From an uncultured Clostridia bacterium (GTDB lineage: Bacteria; Bacillota; Clostridia; Oscillospirales; Acutalibacteraceae): a stretch of DNA of 64,000 nt. The notes beneath the pieces are model-generated. The model saw nothing but the letters and a program-made list of their open reading frames with translations. It was not told where the DNA came from and did no database searches. The stretch lies in NCBI GenBank assembly GCA_947630835.1, contig CANRIZ010000006.1, positions 1 to 64,000 on the forward strand, given 5' to 3'. A program made the position numbers and the translations under genes. Below, one piece after another: positions 1 through 8,093 of the stretch (position 1 is its first letter; the number at the start of each line of letters is the position of its first letter).

Positions 1-229
1 TTTGGTCACTTAACATGATACCAGAGACTGCTTTATGAGTCATCCCTTTTTTTGGACATTTTATTTTACAACTTACCAAAATTTTTAATTTTTGGGAGTT
101 CATTTGCTGTAAATTCGGTCTTTTGCCATACATATAATATAAATATGCACACATTGTTAATTTTTTTAACAATTTATATATGCAAAACGACAATTTTTAG
201 CGAAACTTTGTTAATTTTTTGTCAATCTG

Positions 230-259
230 TTGACTTTTCACCTTTTCTTTTGTTATAAT
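230..259 (+). promoter_or_regulatory. sigma-A promoter for serC-serA
   Basis: TTGACT (230-235) and a perfect TATAAT (254-259) with an 18-base spacer, followed about 60 bases later by the serC ribosome binding site. The AT-rich stretch before it (1-229) holds no gene that I can support. Confidence 0.7.
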
Positions 260-326
260 ACCCTCAATGCGTAAAGGCAGGGTTGCTTTTACAGATTTAT
301 TTTACACTTTTTGGAGGTTTGCTACT

Positions 327-1409
327 ATGGCAAGAGTTTATAATTTTTCGGCGGGTCCCTCAATGCTTCCCGAAGAAGTATTAAAGAAAGCCGCCGCCGA
401 AATGCTTGATTATCAGGGCAGCGGTCAGTCGGTTATGGAGATGAGCCACCGCTCAAAGGTTTTTGACGAAATAATCAAGGGCGCCGAGGCACTGCTTCGC
501 GAGCTTATGAACATTCCCGACAATTACAAGGTGCTTTTCCTTCAGGGCGGCGCTTCAACGCAGTTTGCGGCTATTCCGCTCAACTTTATGAACGGTTCCG
601 GCAAGGCGGATTACGTTATCACCGGTCAGTGGGCAAAAAAGGCTTTTGCGGAAGCTCAGAGATACGGCGAGGTTAAGGCTGTAGCTTCTTCGGCGGACAA
701 AACCTTTTCCTACATTCCCAAGCTTGATAAATCCGAGTTCACTCCCGACGCGGACTATTTCTATATTTGTATGAACAATACAATTTACGGCACGGTTTAT
801 CACGAATTGCCCGACACAGGCGACGTTCCGCTTATTGCGGATATTTCTTCCTGCTTCCTTTCCGAGCCTATCGACGTAACTAAATTCGGTATGCTTTACG
901 GCGGCGCGCAGAAAAACGTCGCTCCCGCAGGACTTACAATCTGCATTATCCGTGAGGATTTGCTCGGCAAGGCAAGGGACATCACCCCAACCATGCTCAA
1001 CTACCAAACTCATGCGGACAACAATTCTCTTTACAACACTCCCCCCTGCTATACAATTTACATCTGCAAGCTCGTTCTTGAATGGCTCAAGGAAAACGGC
1101 GGGCTTGAAGCTATGAGGGAAAAGAACGTAAAGAAGGCAAAGCTTCTTTATGATTTCCTTGACAACAGCAAGATGTTCAGGGGCACGGTTGTTCCCGAGG
1201 ACCGTTCGCTTATGAACGTACCCTTTGTTACCGACAGCGACGAGCTTAACGCAAAATTTGTTGCGGAGGCTGCGAAGGCGGGTCTTGTAAACCTCAAGGG
1301 TCACAGAACGGTCGGCGGTATGAGAGCTTCCATTTACAATGCCATGCCTTATGAGGGCGTTGAGGCTCTTGTTAAATTTATGGCCGATTTTGAAAAAGCC
1401 AATTCATAA
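327..1409 (+). CDS. serC: Phosphoserine aminotransferase
   Basis: A 360-residue class V PLP-dependent aminotransferase that converts 3-phosphohydroxypyruvate and glutamate to phosphoserine and 2-oxoglutarate, the second step of serine synthesis. The N-terminus reads MARVYNFSAGPSMLPEEV, typical of SerC; the Schiff-base lysine is about K196 in GGAQKNVAPAG. The reading frame is open 60 bases further upstream, but GGAGG at 313-317 sits correctly before the ATG at 327, and the resulting length is normal for the family. serA follows after 16 bases in the same transcript, so product and substrate genes are paired. No serB phosphatase is seen in the window. Confidence 0.97.
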   Translation: MARVYNFSAGPSMLPEEVLKKAAAEMLDYQGSGQSVMEMSHRSKVFDEIIKGAEALLRELMNIPDNYKVLFLQGGASTQFAAIPLNFMNGSGKADYVITGQWAKKAFAEAQRYGEVKAVASSADKTFSYIPKLDKSEFTPDADYFYICMNNTIYGTVYHELPDTGDVPLIADISSCFLSEPIDVTKFGMLYGGAQKNVAPAGLTICIIREDLLGKARDITPTMLNYQTHADNNSLYNTPPCYTIYICKLVLEWLKENGGLEAMREKNVKKAKLLYDFLDNSKMFRGTVVPEDRSLMNVPFVTDSDELNAKFVAEAAKAGLVNLKGHRTVGGMRASIYNAMPYEGVEALVKFMADFEKANS

Positions 1410-1425
1410 TAAGAGGTAAGCTTAA

Positions 1426-2589
1426 ATGTATAATATTTTAACGTTAAACAAAATTTCCGCAACGGGCATTAAGAATTTCACTTCCGATTACAAATGCTCC
1501 GACGATATTAAAAACCCCGACGCGGTGCTTGTCCGCTCGGCTTCTATGCATGACATGCCTTTAGCTCCCGAAACCCTTGCAATCGCAAGGGCGGGCGCCG
1601 GCGTAAACAACATACCGGTTGACAAATGCGCCGAAGAAGGCGTTGTCGTTTTCAACACTCCCGGCGCAAACGCAAACGCGGTTAAGGAGCTGGTGCTTTG
1701 CGGGCTTTTCCTCGCTTCGAGAAAAATCGTTCCGGCTATCGACTGGGTTAAGGCTACGCTTAAAGACGACGAAAACTTTTCAAAGTCCGTAGAAAAGGGT
1801 AAATCCGCCTTTGCAGGTCCCGAAATTAAAGGCAAAAAGCTCGGCGTTATCGGCTTGGGCGCTATCGGCGTGCTTGTTGCAAACGCAGCGAATTCGCTCG
1901 GTATGGAGGTTTACGGCTACGACCCCTATCTTTCGGTTGACGCGGCGTGGAACCTTTCAAGAAGCGTTAAGCACGTTACAAATCTTGACGAAATTTTTGC
2001 AAGCTGCGATTACATCACGCTCCACGTTCCGCTTAACGACTCCACAAAGGGCTTGATAAATACCGTAAACATCGCAAAAATGAAGGACAGCGTAAGGATT
2101 CTTAATTTTGCAAGAGGAGAGCTTGTTGATACGAACGATATTATCACCGCTCTTTCCGACGGCAAGGTTGCGGCATATGTTACCGATTTCGGCAACAGCG
2201 CGTTGCTCGACGCCACGGGCGCTATCGTTATCCCCCACCTCGGAGCTTCAACGCCCGAATCGGAGGACAATTGCGCTGTAATGGCGGTTAATCAGATTGT
2301 TGATTTTATTGAAAACGGCAATATTGTAAACTCCGTAAACTTCCCCAAGGTAGTTGTTCCGAGAACGGGCAAGGCAAGGATTACAATTATCCATAAAAAC
2401 GTTCCGAACGTTATAAGCAAGATTTCAACCGTAGTTGCCGACGAAAACATTAACATCGACAATATGGTTAATAAATCGAAGGGCGAATACGCTTACACCA
2501 TGCTCGATACCGACGCGGACGTTTCCGACAACGCTTTGGAGGCAATCAGGGCTATCGAAAGCGTAATCAGGGTTAGGGTTATAAAGTAA
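1426..2589 (+). CDS. serA: D-3-phosphoglycerate dehydrogenase with ACT domain
   Basis: A 387-residue NAD-dependent dehydrogenase oxidising 3-phosphoglycerate to 3-phosphohydroxypyruvate, the first step of serine synthesis. The Rossmann motif GLGAIG lies at residues 143-148 and the catalytic His is about H271 in PHLGAST. A C-terminal ACT domain begins near residue 317 (ARITIIHKNVPNVIS) and probably binds serine for feedback control. This is the short architecture with no intervening ASB domain. The start follows AGAGGTAAG. It shares the serC promoter and is closed by the hairpin at 2616. Confidence 0.96.
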   Translation: MYNILTLNKISATGIKNFTSDYKCSDDIKNPDAVLVRSASMHDMPLAPETLAIARAGAGVNNIPVDKCAEEGVVVFNTPGANANAVKELVLCGLFLASRKIVPAIDWVKATLKDDENFSKSVEKGKSAFAGPEIKGKKLGVIGLGAIGVLVANAANSLGMEVYGYDPYLSVDAAWNLSRSVKHVTNLDEIFASCDYITLHVPLNDSTKGLINTVNIAKMKDSVRILNFARGELVDTNDIITALSDGKVAAYVTDFGNSALLDATGAIVIPHLGASTPESEDNCAVMAVNQIVDFIENGNIVNSVNFPKVVVPRTGKARITIIHKNVPNVISKISTVVADENINIDNMVNKSKGEYAYTMLDTDADVSDNALEAIRAIESVIRVRVIK

Positions 2590-2615
2590 CGGATTTTTGT
2601 TCTGAATTGCAAAAG

Positions 2616-2655
2616 CGGTGCGGTAAACACAAAAATACCGCACCGTAATTTTTTA
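2616..2655 (+). terminator. Rho-independent terminator of serCA
   Basis: A perfect 10-bp stem, CGGTGCGGTA (2616-2625) with TACCGCACCG (2636-2645), followed by a T-rich tail. It lies 26 bases after the serA stop codon. Confidence 0.85.
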
Positions 2656-2779
2656 TTTTAACGCTGATTTTTTATCGGTCTTGCCCGCCGTTTTTTATCG
2701 ATTTTTTTGCAATTTAGCGAAAAAAAGCGGCGATTTTTAGTTTTTTACCCTGATTAATCGGTCGTATACCCTGATCTTA

Positions 2780-2808
2780 TTGAAAAATTATTTTTAATGT
2801 TGTAAAAT
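2780..2808 (+). promoter_or_regulatory. Promoter of the orphan RNA
   Basis: TTGAAA (2780-2785), 17-base spacer, TAAAAT (2803-2808). No open reading frame follows; about 235 bases later comes a strong terminator. This implies a short non-coding transcript beginning near 2815. Confidence 0.6.
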
Positions 2809-2814
2809 ACAAAT

Positions 2815-3049
2815 TGAAAAGTAAATACTTTTCGCTGACTGCTTTTTCTGCCGACAGAAAAACCGAGCGCTGACATTTTCAAGGCAGTTAATTCCCCAAC
2901 CTCATCAACTTTCTAACAACAAATTAAAAACCAATATCTTTTTTAATTCTGTCTAAGGCGGAAAATGAAAATGTATCAGCGCTCCATAGCTTTTCCTTTT
3001 GTTTTAACAGAAAGGGGCAACCTAACAGGCTGCTCCTTTCTGCTTTTTT
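2815..3049 (+). ncRNA. Orphan structured small RNA, family unknown
   Basis: A promoter-to-terminator unit without a credible ORF. Visible structure: a 5' hairpin GAAAAGT (2816-2822)/ACTTTTC (2827-2833); a hairpin TTTTTCTG (2843-2850) with loop CCGA and CAGAAAAA (2855-2862); a long-range stem GAGCGCTGA (2865-2873)/TCAGCGCTC (2976-2984), extended by CATTTTC (2874-2880)/GAAAATG (2967-2973) across a TA bulge. The stem encloses a 63-base stretch with no G at all (2888-2950), rich in C and A, as in regulatory RNAs that pair with G-rich ribosome binding sites. I considered 6S RNA, but the 5' and 3' ends do not form the usual closing stem. Function unknown. Confidence 0.6.
3008..3049 (+). terminator. 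Terminator of the orphan RNA
   Basis: CAGAAAGGGGCAACCT (3008-3023) pairs with AGGCTGCTCCTTTCTG (3027-3042) with one GU pair and one mismatch, around the loop AAC, followed by a run of six T. It overlaps by two bases the end of the converging exonuclease gene. Confidence 0.85.
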
Positions 3050-3941
3050 AACGTCGAATATTTGAAGCCGCGTTTTTGCTTTTAAGTTCTGTGTTATCGT
3101 TTGATTTAATTTCGGAAAAAGTACGCTTTACCTCAATGCCGTCAAAATACTGCTTAAACCTTACGCAAAGGCGAAAGCTTCTGTCGCATTTCGGGCAATA
3201 GAACTCCGCCCTGAACGAACGGTTTACAAAACGCCATTTCTTTTTTCTTATCACGTTACCGCCGCAAATATCGCAAACGCATTTAAAATTCGATTTGTCG
3301 ATAAGCGGGCTGTTAATATCCTTAATTATAAAGGGCTTGAAATTCAATCTCTCGTAAAAGTCCGAATCGCATTTATGTATATACTTTTTAAGCTTTTCGC
3401 CGTCGAAAACCCGCCTTATACATTCCGCCGCCATAAGGCTGTCTCCGAGGGCTCTGTGATGCGAAAACTCGTCGGGATTAATCCCGAGCTTTTCGCACGC
3501 CGCCGATAAGCCTATCTGCTGGCCTGCGGCGCCGTCTATAAACGACTGGCAGTATTTTTGAGCGTCGGCATACGCGCCGATAAACCCAAGGCCTTCGCTT
3601 TGACAAAAATACTCGTTGTTTTTTGAAAGAACCCTTATATCCCCGTCGCCCCATGTGAGCAAAACGCTGTCGCTGTCGCCGAAGAAAGCGGAGAGCCTCT
3701 CGATAGCCTGCGGATATGTAACGCCCGAGTATATATCCTCGTTTGTTAAATGGGTAAGCTCCTTTACCCTGCCCATAAGCTTTTTGCCTATTTGAGGTTT
3801 TATGATAACCGACATAGTATCGATTAAATTAAAGCTTTCGTCCAATTTTACTGCGCCTATTTCAATAACCTCGTTAATGAAGCAGCCGTATTGCCTTGCA
3901 TAAGCGGTGTTCCATTCGAGGTCCATAACAACATATTGCAA
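3048..3941 (-). CDS. DEDDh-family 3'-5' exonuclease with C-terminal zinc ribbon
   Basis: A 297-residue exonuclease-fold protein. Exo I motif is MDLEWN (Asp7, Glu9), Exo II lies in GDGDIRVL, and Exo III is HHRALGDS with His and Asp, the DEDDh signature of DnaQ/KapD/RNase T relatives. After about residue 215 comes a putative zinc ribbon (CVCDICGG ... YCPKCDRSF), a nucleic-acid or zinc binding addition. It probably trims DNA or RNA 3' ends; the substrate cannot be told from sequence. It stands alone, divergent from the GH95 gene, and converges on the orphan RNA. Confidence 0.85.
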   Translation of the reverse strand: MQYVVMDLEWNTAYARQYGCFINEVIEIGAVKLDESFNLIDTMSVIIKPQIGKKLMGRVKELTHLTNEDIYSGVTYPQAIERLSAFFGDSDSVLLTWGDGDIRVLSKNNEYFCQSEGLGFIGAYADAQKYCQSFIDGAAGQQIGLSAACEKLGINPDEFSHHRALGDSLMAAECIRRVFDGEKLKKYIHKCDSDFYERLNFKPFIIKDINSPLIDKSNFKCVCDICGGNVIRKKKWRFVNRSFRAEFYCPKCDRSFRLCVRFKQYFDGIEVKRTFSEIKSNDNTELKSKNAASNIRR

Positions 3942-3991
3942 AAAAGTTACCTCTTATCAAAAAGCGGCGCCGCCGCCCGTTTATAAATTTA

Positions 3992-4020
3992 ATAATATCA
4001 CAAAATATGAATAAAAACAA
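3992..4020 (-). promoter_or_regulatory. Probable promoter of the exonuclease
   Basis: Read on the minus strand: TTGTTT (4020-4015), 17-base spacer, TATTAT (3997-3992), about 45 bases ahead of the start codon. Confidence 0.5.
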
Positions 4021-4032
4021 TAGTAATAGTAT

Positions 4033-4061
4033 TTGATTTGACAAATATTTTAATGTATAAT
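4033..4061 (+). promoter_or_regulatory. Promoter of the GH95 gene
   Basis: TTGATT (4033-4038), 17-base spacer, extended TG-TATAAT with the -10 box at 4056-4061. The GGAGGT ribosome binding site at 4090-4095 follows. Confidence 0.65.
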
Positions 4062-4101
4062 AGCAATAACCCATAAAACCGTTTTGAACGGAGGTAAGTT
4101 T

Positions 4102-6390
4102 ATGAATTCAAAGCTTTATTACGCCTCGCCCGCAAAATTTTGGACGGACGCCCTGCCACTGGGCAACGGAAGCCTTGGCGCAATGCTTTTCTCCGACGCA
4201 GATTTCAGGGGAATTGAGAGGATTGCCCTAAACTGCGACTCCCTTTGGACGGGGTATCCAAAAAGAACTGTAAAAGAGGGCGCTTTTGAAAGCTATGAAA
4301 GAGCAAAAGAGCTTGTAAAAGAAGGAAAGCTGTACGAAGCGCAAAAAGAGCTTGAAAATAATTTCTGCACCTGCTGGTCGCAGGCTTATCTTCCGCTCGG
4401 CGATTTATACTTGGATTTCGGAATAAGCGCAAAAAAAATCAGCGACTACAAAAGGGAGCTTGATTTGGAAAATTCCGTTTTGAACTGCGTTTACAAAAAA
4501 GGCTCTGCAAAATTCAAAAAAGAGGCTTTTATTTCGCATCCCGCAAGGGCTTTCGTTTACAAAATAAGCAGCGACAAGCCGTTTGCCTTTAATCTTCAAT
4601 TAAAATGCAAGCTTCAAAGCAAAAGCTTTGTTAAGGACAATATTCTGATTACCGAGGGAGTGTGTCCGAGCGATTCGGATTCCTATTCTCAAAAATACCC
4701 CTGTAATTCCCTTATCTATTCCGAAAAGCCCGAGGAACAGGGAATTTCATTCTGCTGCGCGGTTAAGGTTGTTACCGACGGGGAATGTTCGGGCTGTGGA
4801 GACGGACTGAATGTGAGCGCAAAAAGCGAAGCAACCGTTTACCTTTGCTGCGAAACGAATTTTACAGACGCTTTTACCCCGCCGTTTGAAAGCAAAAAGC
4901 CGTACAAAGAGCTTTGCTTAAACGCCGTTAATGCCGTAAGCTCGGCGGATTATTCAAAGATAAAGCAAGAGCACATAAAGGATTATAAAAATTACTACGA
5001 CAGGGTTTCCTTTACCCTGTGCGAAAAAAACGAAAATTCCGAACTGCCTACGGACAAAAGGCTTAAAGCCTTTACAAAGAACCAAGACGATTTGGAGCTT
5101 TACGAACTATTTTATAACTATGCAAGGTATCTTATGATTTCCTCGTCAAGAGAGGATACGCTTGCGACAAATTTACAGGGAATTTGGAGCGAAAACCTGA
5201 AAGCTCCCTGGAACTCGAACTATACCGTAAACATAAACACGCAAATGAATTACTGGTGCGCTCTGCCCTGCTCGCTAAAGGAGCTTACTCTGCCGCTTAC
5301 AAGGCTTACCGAAACGCTTTGCAAAAACGGCGAGGACACGGCGAAAAGCTATTACCGCGCAAAGGGCTTTGCGGCGCATCACAACAGCGACATATGGGGC
5401 TTTACCGCCCCTACCCTCGGCAATGTTCAATGGGCGTATTTTCAGGGTTCGTCCGGCTGGCTTTGCAATCATCTTTACGAATATTACGAATATACGCTTG
5501 ACAGGGAATTTTTAAAAAATACAGCTCTGCCGATAATCGAAAAAGCCGCAGAATTTTATTTGGACATAGTTTCGCAGGACGAAAACGGCAAATTAACGGT
5601 TTCACCGGCGGTTTCGCCCGAAAACTCCTTTAAATACGGAGGTCACAGCGTTTCGCTTGCAAAAAGCTCCGTAATTATGGACACTATAGTTCTTAACACC
5701 TTCAAAATTTACGTTAAGGCCTGCGAAGCGCTTGGATTAAGCGGCGAAACATACAAAACGGTATCGGATAAAATTCAAAGCTTTGATATTTTTAAAACGG
5801 GCTCAAAGGGTCAACTGCTCGAATGGGAAAAGGAATACGAGGAATGCGACATACATCACAGGCACGTTTCGCATCTTATCGGTCTGCACCCGTTTAACAT
5901 AATAAACGAAAAAGATATGCCCGAAATTTTCAACGCCTGCAAAAAGACGCTTGAAATCAGGGGCGACGACGGCACGGGTTGGAGCCTTGCATGGAAAATC
6001 AATTTTTACGCAAGACTTAAAAACGGCGAAAAGGCGTTAAAACTGCTTAACCGCCAGCTAAGGCCCGTCGTTTCCCGAAAAAAATCCAATTTCAATTACG
6101 GGGACGGCGGCGGAACTTACCCGAATATGTTTGACGCTCATCCTCCGTTTCAGATTGACGGAAACTTCGGCGCGGCTCAGGGAATTAACGAAATGCTTGT
6201 TCAATCCGACGGCGAAAACGTGTATCTGCTTCCCGCCAACCCGAAACGCTGGAAAAAAGGAAGCGTAAGAGGTATCAGCGTAAAGGGAAACGCCGCAATA
6301 GATTTTGACTGGGAGGACGGTAAAATTACCCGCTTTAAGCTTCACGGCAATACAAATTTGAATGTATATTTCAACAATACCAAGCTGTAA
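4102..6390 (+). CDS. Glycoside hydrolase family 95, alpha-L-fucosidase-like
   Basis: A 762-residue protein matching GH95 along its length: N-terminal beta domain opening with PLGNGSLGAMLF, then an alpha/alpha-barrel containing NINTQMNYW at 377-385 (the family's paired catalytic Asn residues) and FDAHPPFQIDGNFG from 677. GH95 enzymes are inverting 1,2-alpha-L-fucosidases, with some L-galactosidases. There is no signal peptide, so it should act in the cytoplasm on imported oligosaccharides. GGAGGT at 4090 selects the ATG at 4102 over an in-frame TTG at 4084. No transporter or other fucose gene is adjacent. The exact sugar specificity is inferred. Confidence 0.88.
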   Translation: MNSKLYYASPAKFWTDALPLGNGSLGAMLFSDADFRGIERIALNCDSLWTGYPKRTVKEGAFESYERAKELVKEGKLYEAQKELENNFCTCWSQAYLPLGDLYLDFGISAKKISDYKRELDLENSVLNCVYKKGSAKFKKEAFISHPARAFVYKISSDKPFAFNLQLKCKLQSKSFVKDNILITEGVCPSDSDSYSQKYPCNSLIYSEKPEEQGISFCCAVKVVTDGECSGCGDGLNVSAKSEATVYLCCETNFTDAFTPPFESKKPYKELCLNAVNAVSSADYSKIKQEHIKDYKNYYDRVSFTLCEKNENSELPTDKRLKAFTKNQDDLELYELFYNYARYLMISSSREDTLATNLQGIWSENLKAPWNSNYTVNINTQMNYWCALPCSLKELTLPLTRLTETLCKNGEDTAKSYYRAKGFAAHHNSDIWGFTAPTLGNVQWAYFQGSSGWLCNHLYEYYEYTLDREFLKNTALPIIEKAAEFYLDIVSQDENGKLTVSPAVSPENSFKYGGHSVSLAKSSVIMDTIVLNTFKIYVKACEALGLSGETYKTVSDKIQSFDIFKTGSKGQLLEWEKEYEECDIHHRHVSHLIGLHPFNIINEKDMPEIFNACKKTLEIRGDDGTGWSLAWKINFYARLKNGEKALKLLNRQLRPVVSRKKSNFNYGDGGGTYPNMFDAHPPFQIDGNFGAAQGINEMLVQSDGENVYLLPANPKRWKKGSVRGISVKGNAAIDFDWEDGKITRFKLHGNTNLNVYFNNTKL

Positions 6391-6394
6391 AAAA

Positions 6395-6427
6395 TTACGC
6401 TATGCTTTTTCGGCATAGCGTAAAATT
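6395..6427. terminator. Bidirectional terminator between converging genes
   Basis: Perfect 11-bp stem TTACGCTATGC (6395-6405)/GCATAGCGTAA (6413-6423), flanked by A and T runs on the two sides, between the GH95 gene (+) and the patatin gene (-). Confidence 0.75.
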
Positions 6428-7260
6428 TATATATAATCCATTATTCGCCGCGCGTCGTTGTAGCCCTTTTTATAAAGCAAATCAAGATGATGCTTTTCGG
6501 TAGAAAGAGTGTTTACGCTGCAGCAGTCGTCGGGAGAAACTATAAGGCATTTACCCTGCTTTTCAAGGGCGACAAGCTTATCTATGCTGTCGTTGTAAAT
6601 TTTATGCCTTACCTCTAAGCATTGGCTTATCATAGGATGATTTTTCCTTATAACCTTTGCGCACAGGTTGTCGATTTTTCCGTTGTTTCTGAATTCAACG
6701 GGTCTTGTAAGAATTACAACCGCCTTTTCACAGCCCTCCTCGAACGCCTTGTCTATGGGAACGGGGTCGGAAATCCCGCCGTCGTAATACTTTTCGCCGT
6801 CTATCTCGCAGCTGTTGCAAACCACGGGCAAGGTTGACGAAGCGTGAAAGACCTTGAAATTGTCAAAGCCTATATCCTTGTTTTCAAAATAATGCGGTTT
6901 GCCCGTACTGTTTTCGGTGGCAACCACAAAAAACTTGCCTTTATAGCGATGTAAATTTCGAAAATTCAGCGGGTCCTCGCCCGTTGAATCGGTCAAAACG
7001 GAATAAACGAAATTTAAATCCACATACGAGCCGTGGGTTCTGAAATTGCTCAGGCTCATATATTCCTTTCTTGACGCATAATCGGAATAAAAGCGATAGT
7101 TCCTCCCCTTTTGCTTTGCAAGATATGACGCAAGGTTTGCGCTGCCCGCCGACACGCCGATACAGCAGTCAAACTCAATGCCCTCATCAAGTAAGCGGTC
7201 AAATACGCCTGCGCCGTAGATTCCGCGCTGTCCGCCGCCGACATCAATAATTGCATTCAT
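6427..7260 (-). CDS. Patatin-like phospholipase
   Basis: A 277-residue patatin-family lipid acyl hydrolase. The oxyanion-hole motif GGGQRG is at 8-13, the nucleophile Ser37 lies in GVSAG, and the Asp of the catalytic dyad is in the later DGG motif (YYDGGISDPVP). There is no signal peptide, so a cytoplasmic or inner-membrane-associated role is likely. Its ATG overlaps the folK stop codon as ATGA, which indicates translational coupling to the folate operon, although no direct role in folate synthesis is known. The true substrate, phospholipid or another ester, is not visible. Confidence 0.88.
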   Translation of the reverse strand: MNAIIDVGGGQRGIYGAGVFDRLLDEGIEFDCCIGVSAGSANLASYLAKQKGRNYRFYSDYASRKEYMSLSNFRTHGSYVDLNFVYSVLTDSTGEDPLNFRNLHRYKGKFFVVATENSTGKPHYFENKDIGFDNFKVFHASSTLPVVCNSCEIDGEKYYDGGISDPVPIDKAFEEGCEKAVVILTRPVEFRNNGKIDNLCAKVIRKNHPMISQCLEVRHKIYNDSIDKLVALEKQGKCLIVSPDDCCSVNTLSTEKHHLDLLYKKGYNDARRIMDYI

Positions 7261-7730
7261 AAAATTACCTCGATTTTTGATCTGTCTGCGCTTTCAAACG
7301 CCGTTGAAAAGTCAAAGCCGAAAGCTATGTTTTCCGGGAACAAATCGTGTAACGGTATAAGTACAAAGTCACGCTGTAATATAAATTTGTGCGGAACGGT
7401 TAGTTCCTCGCCGGAGCTTTTGAAATTTTCAATTAACAGTATGTCAATATCAATAATTCTCGGTCCGTTCTTAAATTCCCTTATTCTGCCCATGCCCGCT
7501 TCAATTCCGAGGCAAGCGCCGAGCAAAGCGCCTGCGGAAAGCCCCGTTTCGACCAAAACGGCGCAGTTGTAAAAGCTTGGCTGTTCCTTATATCCCCAAG
7601 GCTGCGTTTCATAAACGCGGGATATTTCGCAAACCTTGGTTTTTGCAAGCAAATTAAGGGAGCTTACTGCGTTTTCGATGTTCTTTTTCCTATCGCCGAT
7701 ATTTGTTCCTATTCCGAGTACGGCTTTCAT
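7257..7730 (-). CDS. folK: 6-hydroxymethyl-7,8-dihydropterin pyrophosphokinase
   Basis: A 157-residue HPPK that transfers pyrophosphate from ATP to 6-hydroxymethyl-dihydropterin, just before the FolP step. Family signatures are clear: GIGTNIGDR at the N-terminus, YETQPWGY, and GPRIIDIDILL with the metal-binding Asp pair. Length is normal. It overlaps folB by ATGA upstream and the patatin gene by ATGA downstream, so these genes are translationally coupled. Confidence 0.96.
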   Translation of the reverse strand: MKAVLGIGTNIGDRKKNIENAVSSLNLLAKTKVCEISRVYETQPWGYKEQPSFYNCAVLVETGLSAGALLGACLGIEAGMGRIREFKNGPRIIDIDILLIENFKSSGEELTVPHKFILQRDFVLIPLHDLFPENIAFGFDFSTAFESADRSKIEVIL

Positions 7731-8089
7731 TCTCTGCTCCTTGTTATTTCAACGGCAACATATTGAAAATCCGCATTAATGGGCGCTTGCGGCTTTTTGA
7801 GCGTAACGTCCACCCGACGGATTTCACTGTATTGCTGTAAAACGGCGTCGGCAATTACCCGGGCCGCTTTTTCAAGCAAATCGTATTTTTCCACGGTAAA
7901 AACACGCCTTACCGTTTTAATTATTTTGGCGTAGCTTACCGTATCCTCGACATTGTCGCTTCGACAGGGCGTTTCAAGCGGAAGATGCGCCGTAAGGTCG
8001 ATTATAAACAACTGTCCGTCACGCTTTTCCTCGGCGTTAACGCCGTGATACGCATAAAGCTTTAAGCCTTTTATGATTATTTTATCCAT
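7727..8089 (-). CDS. folB: Dihydroneopterin aldolase
   Basis: A 120-residue FolB that cleaves dihydroneopterin to 6-hydroxymethyl-dihydropterin and glycolaldehyde. It begins MDKIIIKGLKLYAYHGV, the usual FolB start with the YHG motif, and has the C-terminal KPQAPI segment. The frame is open for seven more codons upstream, but AGGTGA precedes the ATG at 8089, and this start matches the family length. It lies between folP and folK in the operon. Confidence 0.95.
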   Translation of the reverse strand: MDKIIIKGLKLYAYHGVNAEEKRDGQLFIIDLTAHLPLETPCRSDNVEDTVSYAKIIKTVRRVFTVEKYDLLEKAARVIADAVLQQYSEIRRVDVTLKKPQAPINADFQYVAVEITRSRE

Positions 8090-8093
8090 AAAA

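Noticed and set aside
52-258. 68-codon open frame on the plus strand before serC
   Set aside because: Very AT-rich, no ribosome binding site, and it runs into the serC promoter; it looks like chance.
555-1304. 249-codon open frame on the minus strand inside serC
   Set aside because: Entirely antisense to a certain gene, with no ribosome binding site or recognisable motif; a by-product of codon bias.
2815-3049. Orphan RNA as 6S, SRP or RNase P RNA
   Set aside because: SRP RNA is at 54.5 kb; the 6S closing stem and the RNase P core motifs are not visible.
4038-4043. TTGACA at 4038 as the GH95 gene -35 box
   Set aside because: Only 12 bases from the TATAAT; the overlapping TTGATT at 4033 gives the correct 17-base spacing.
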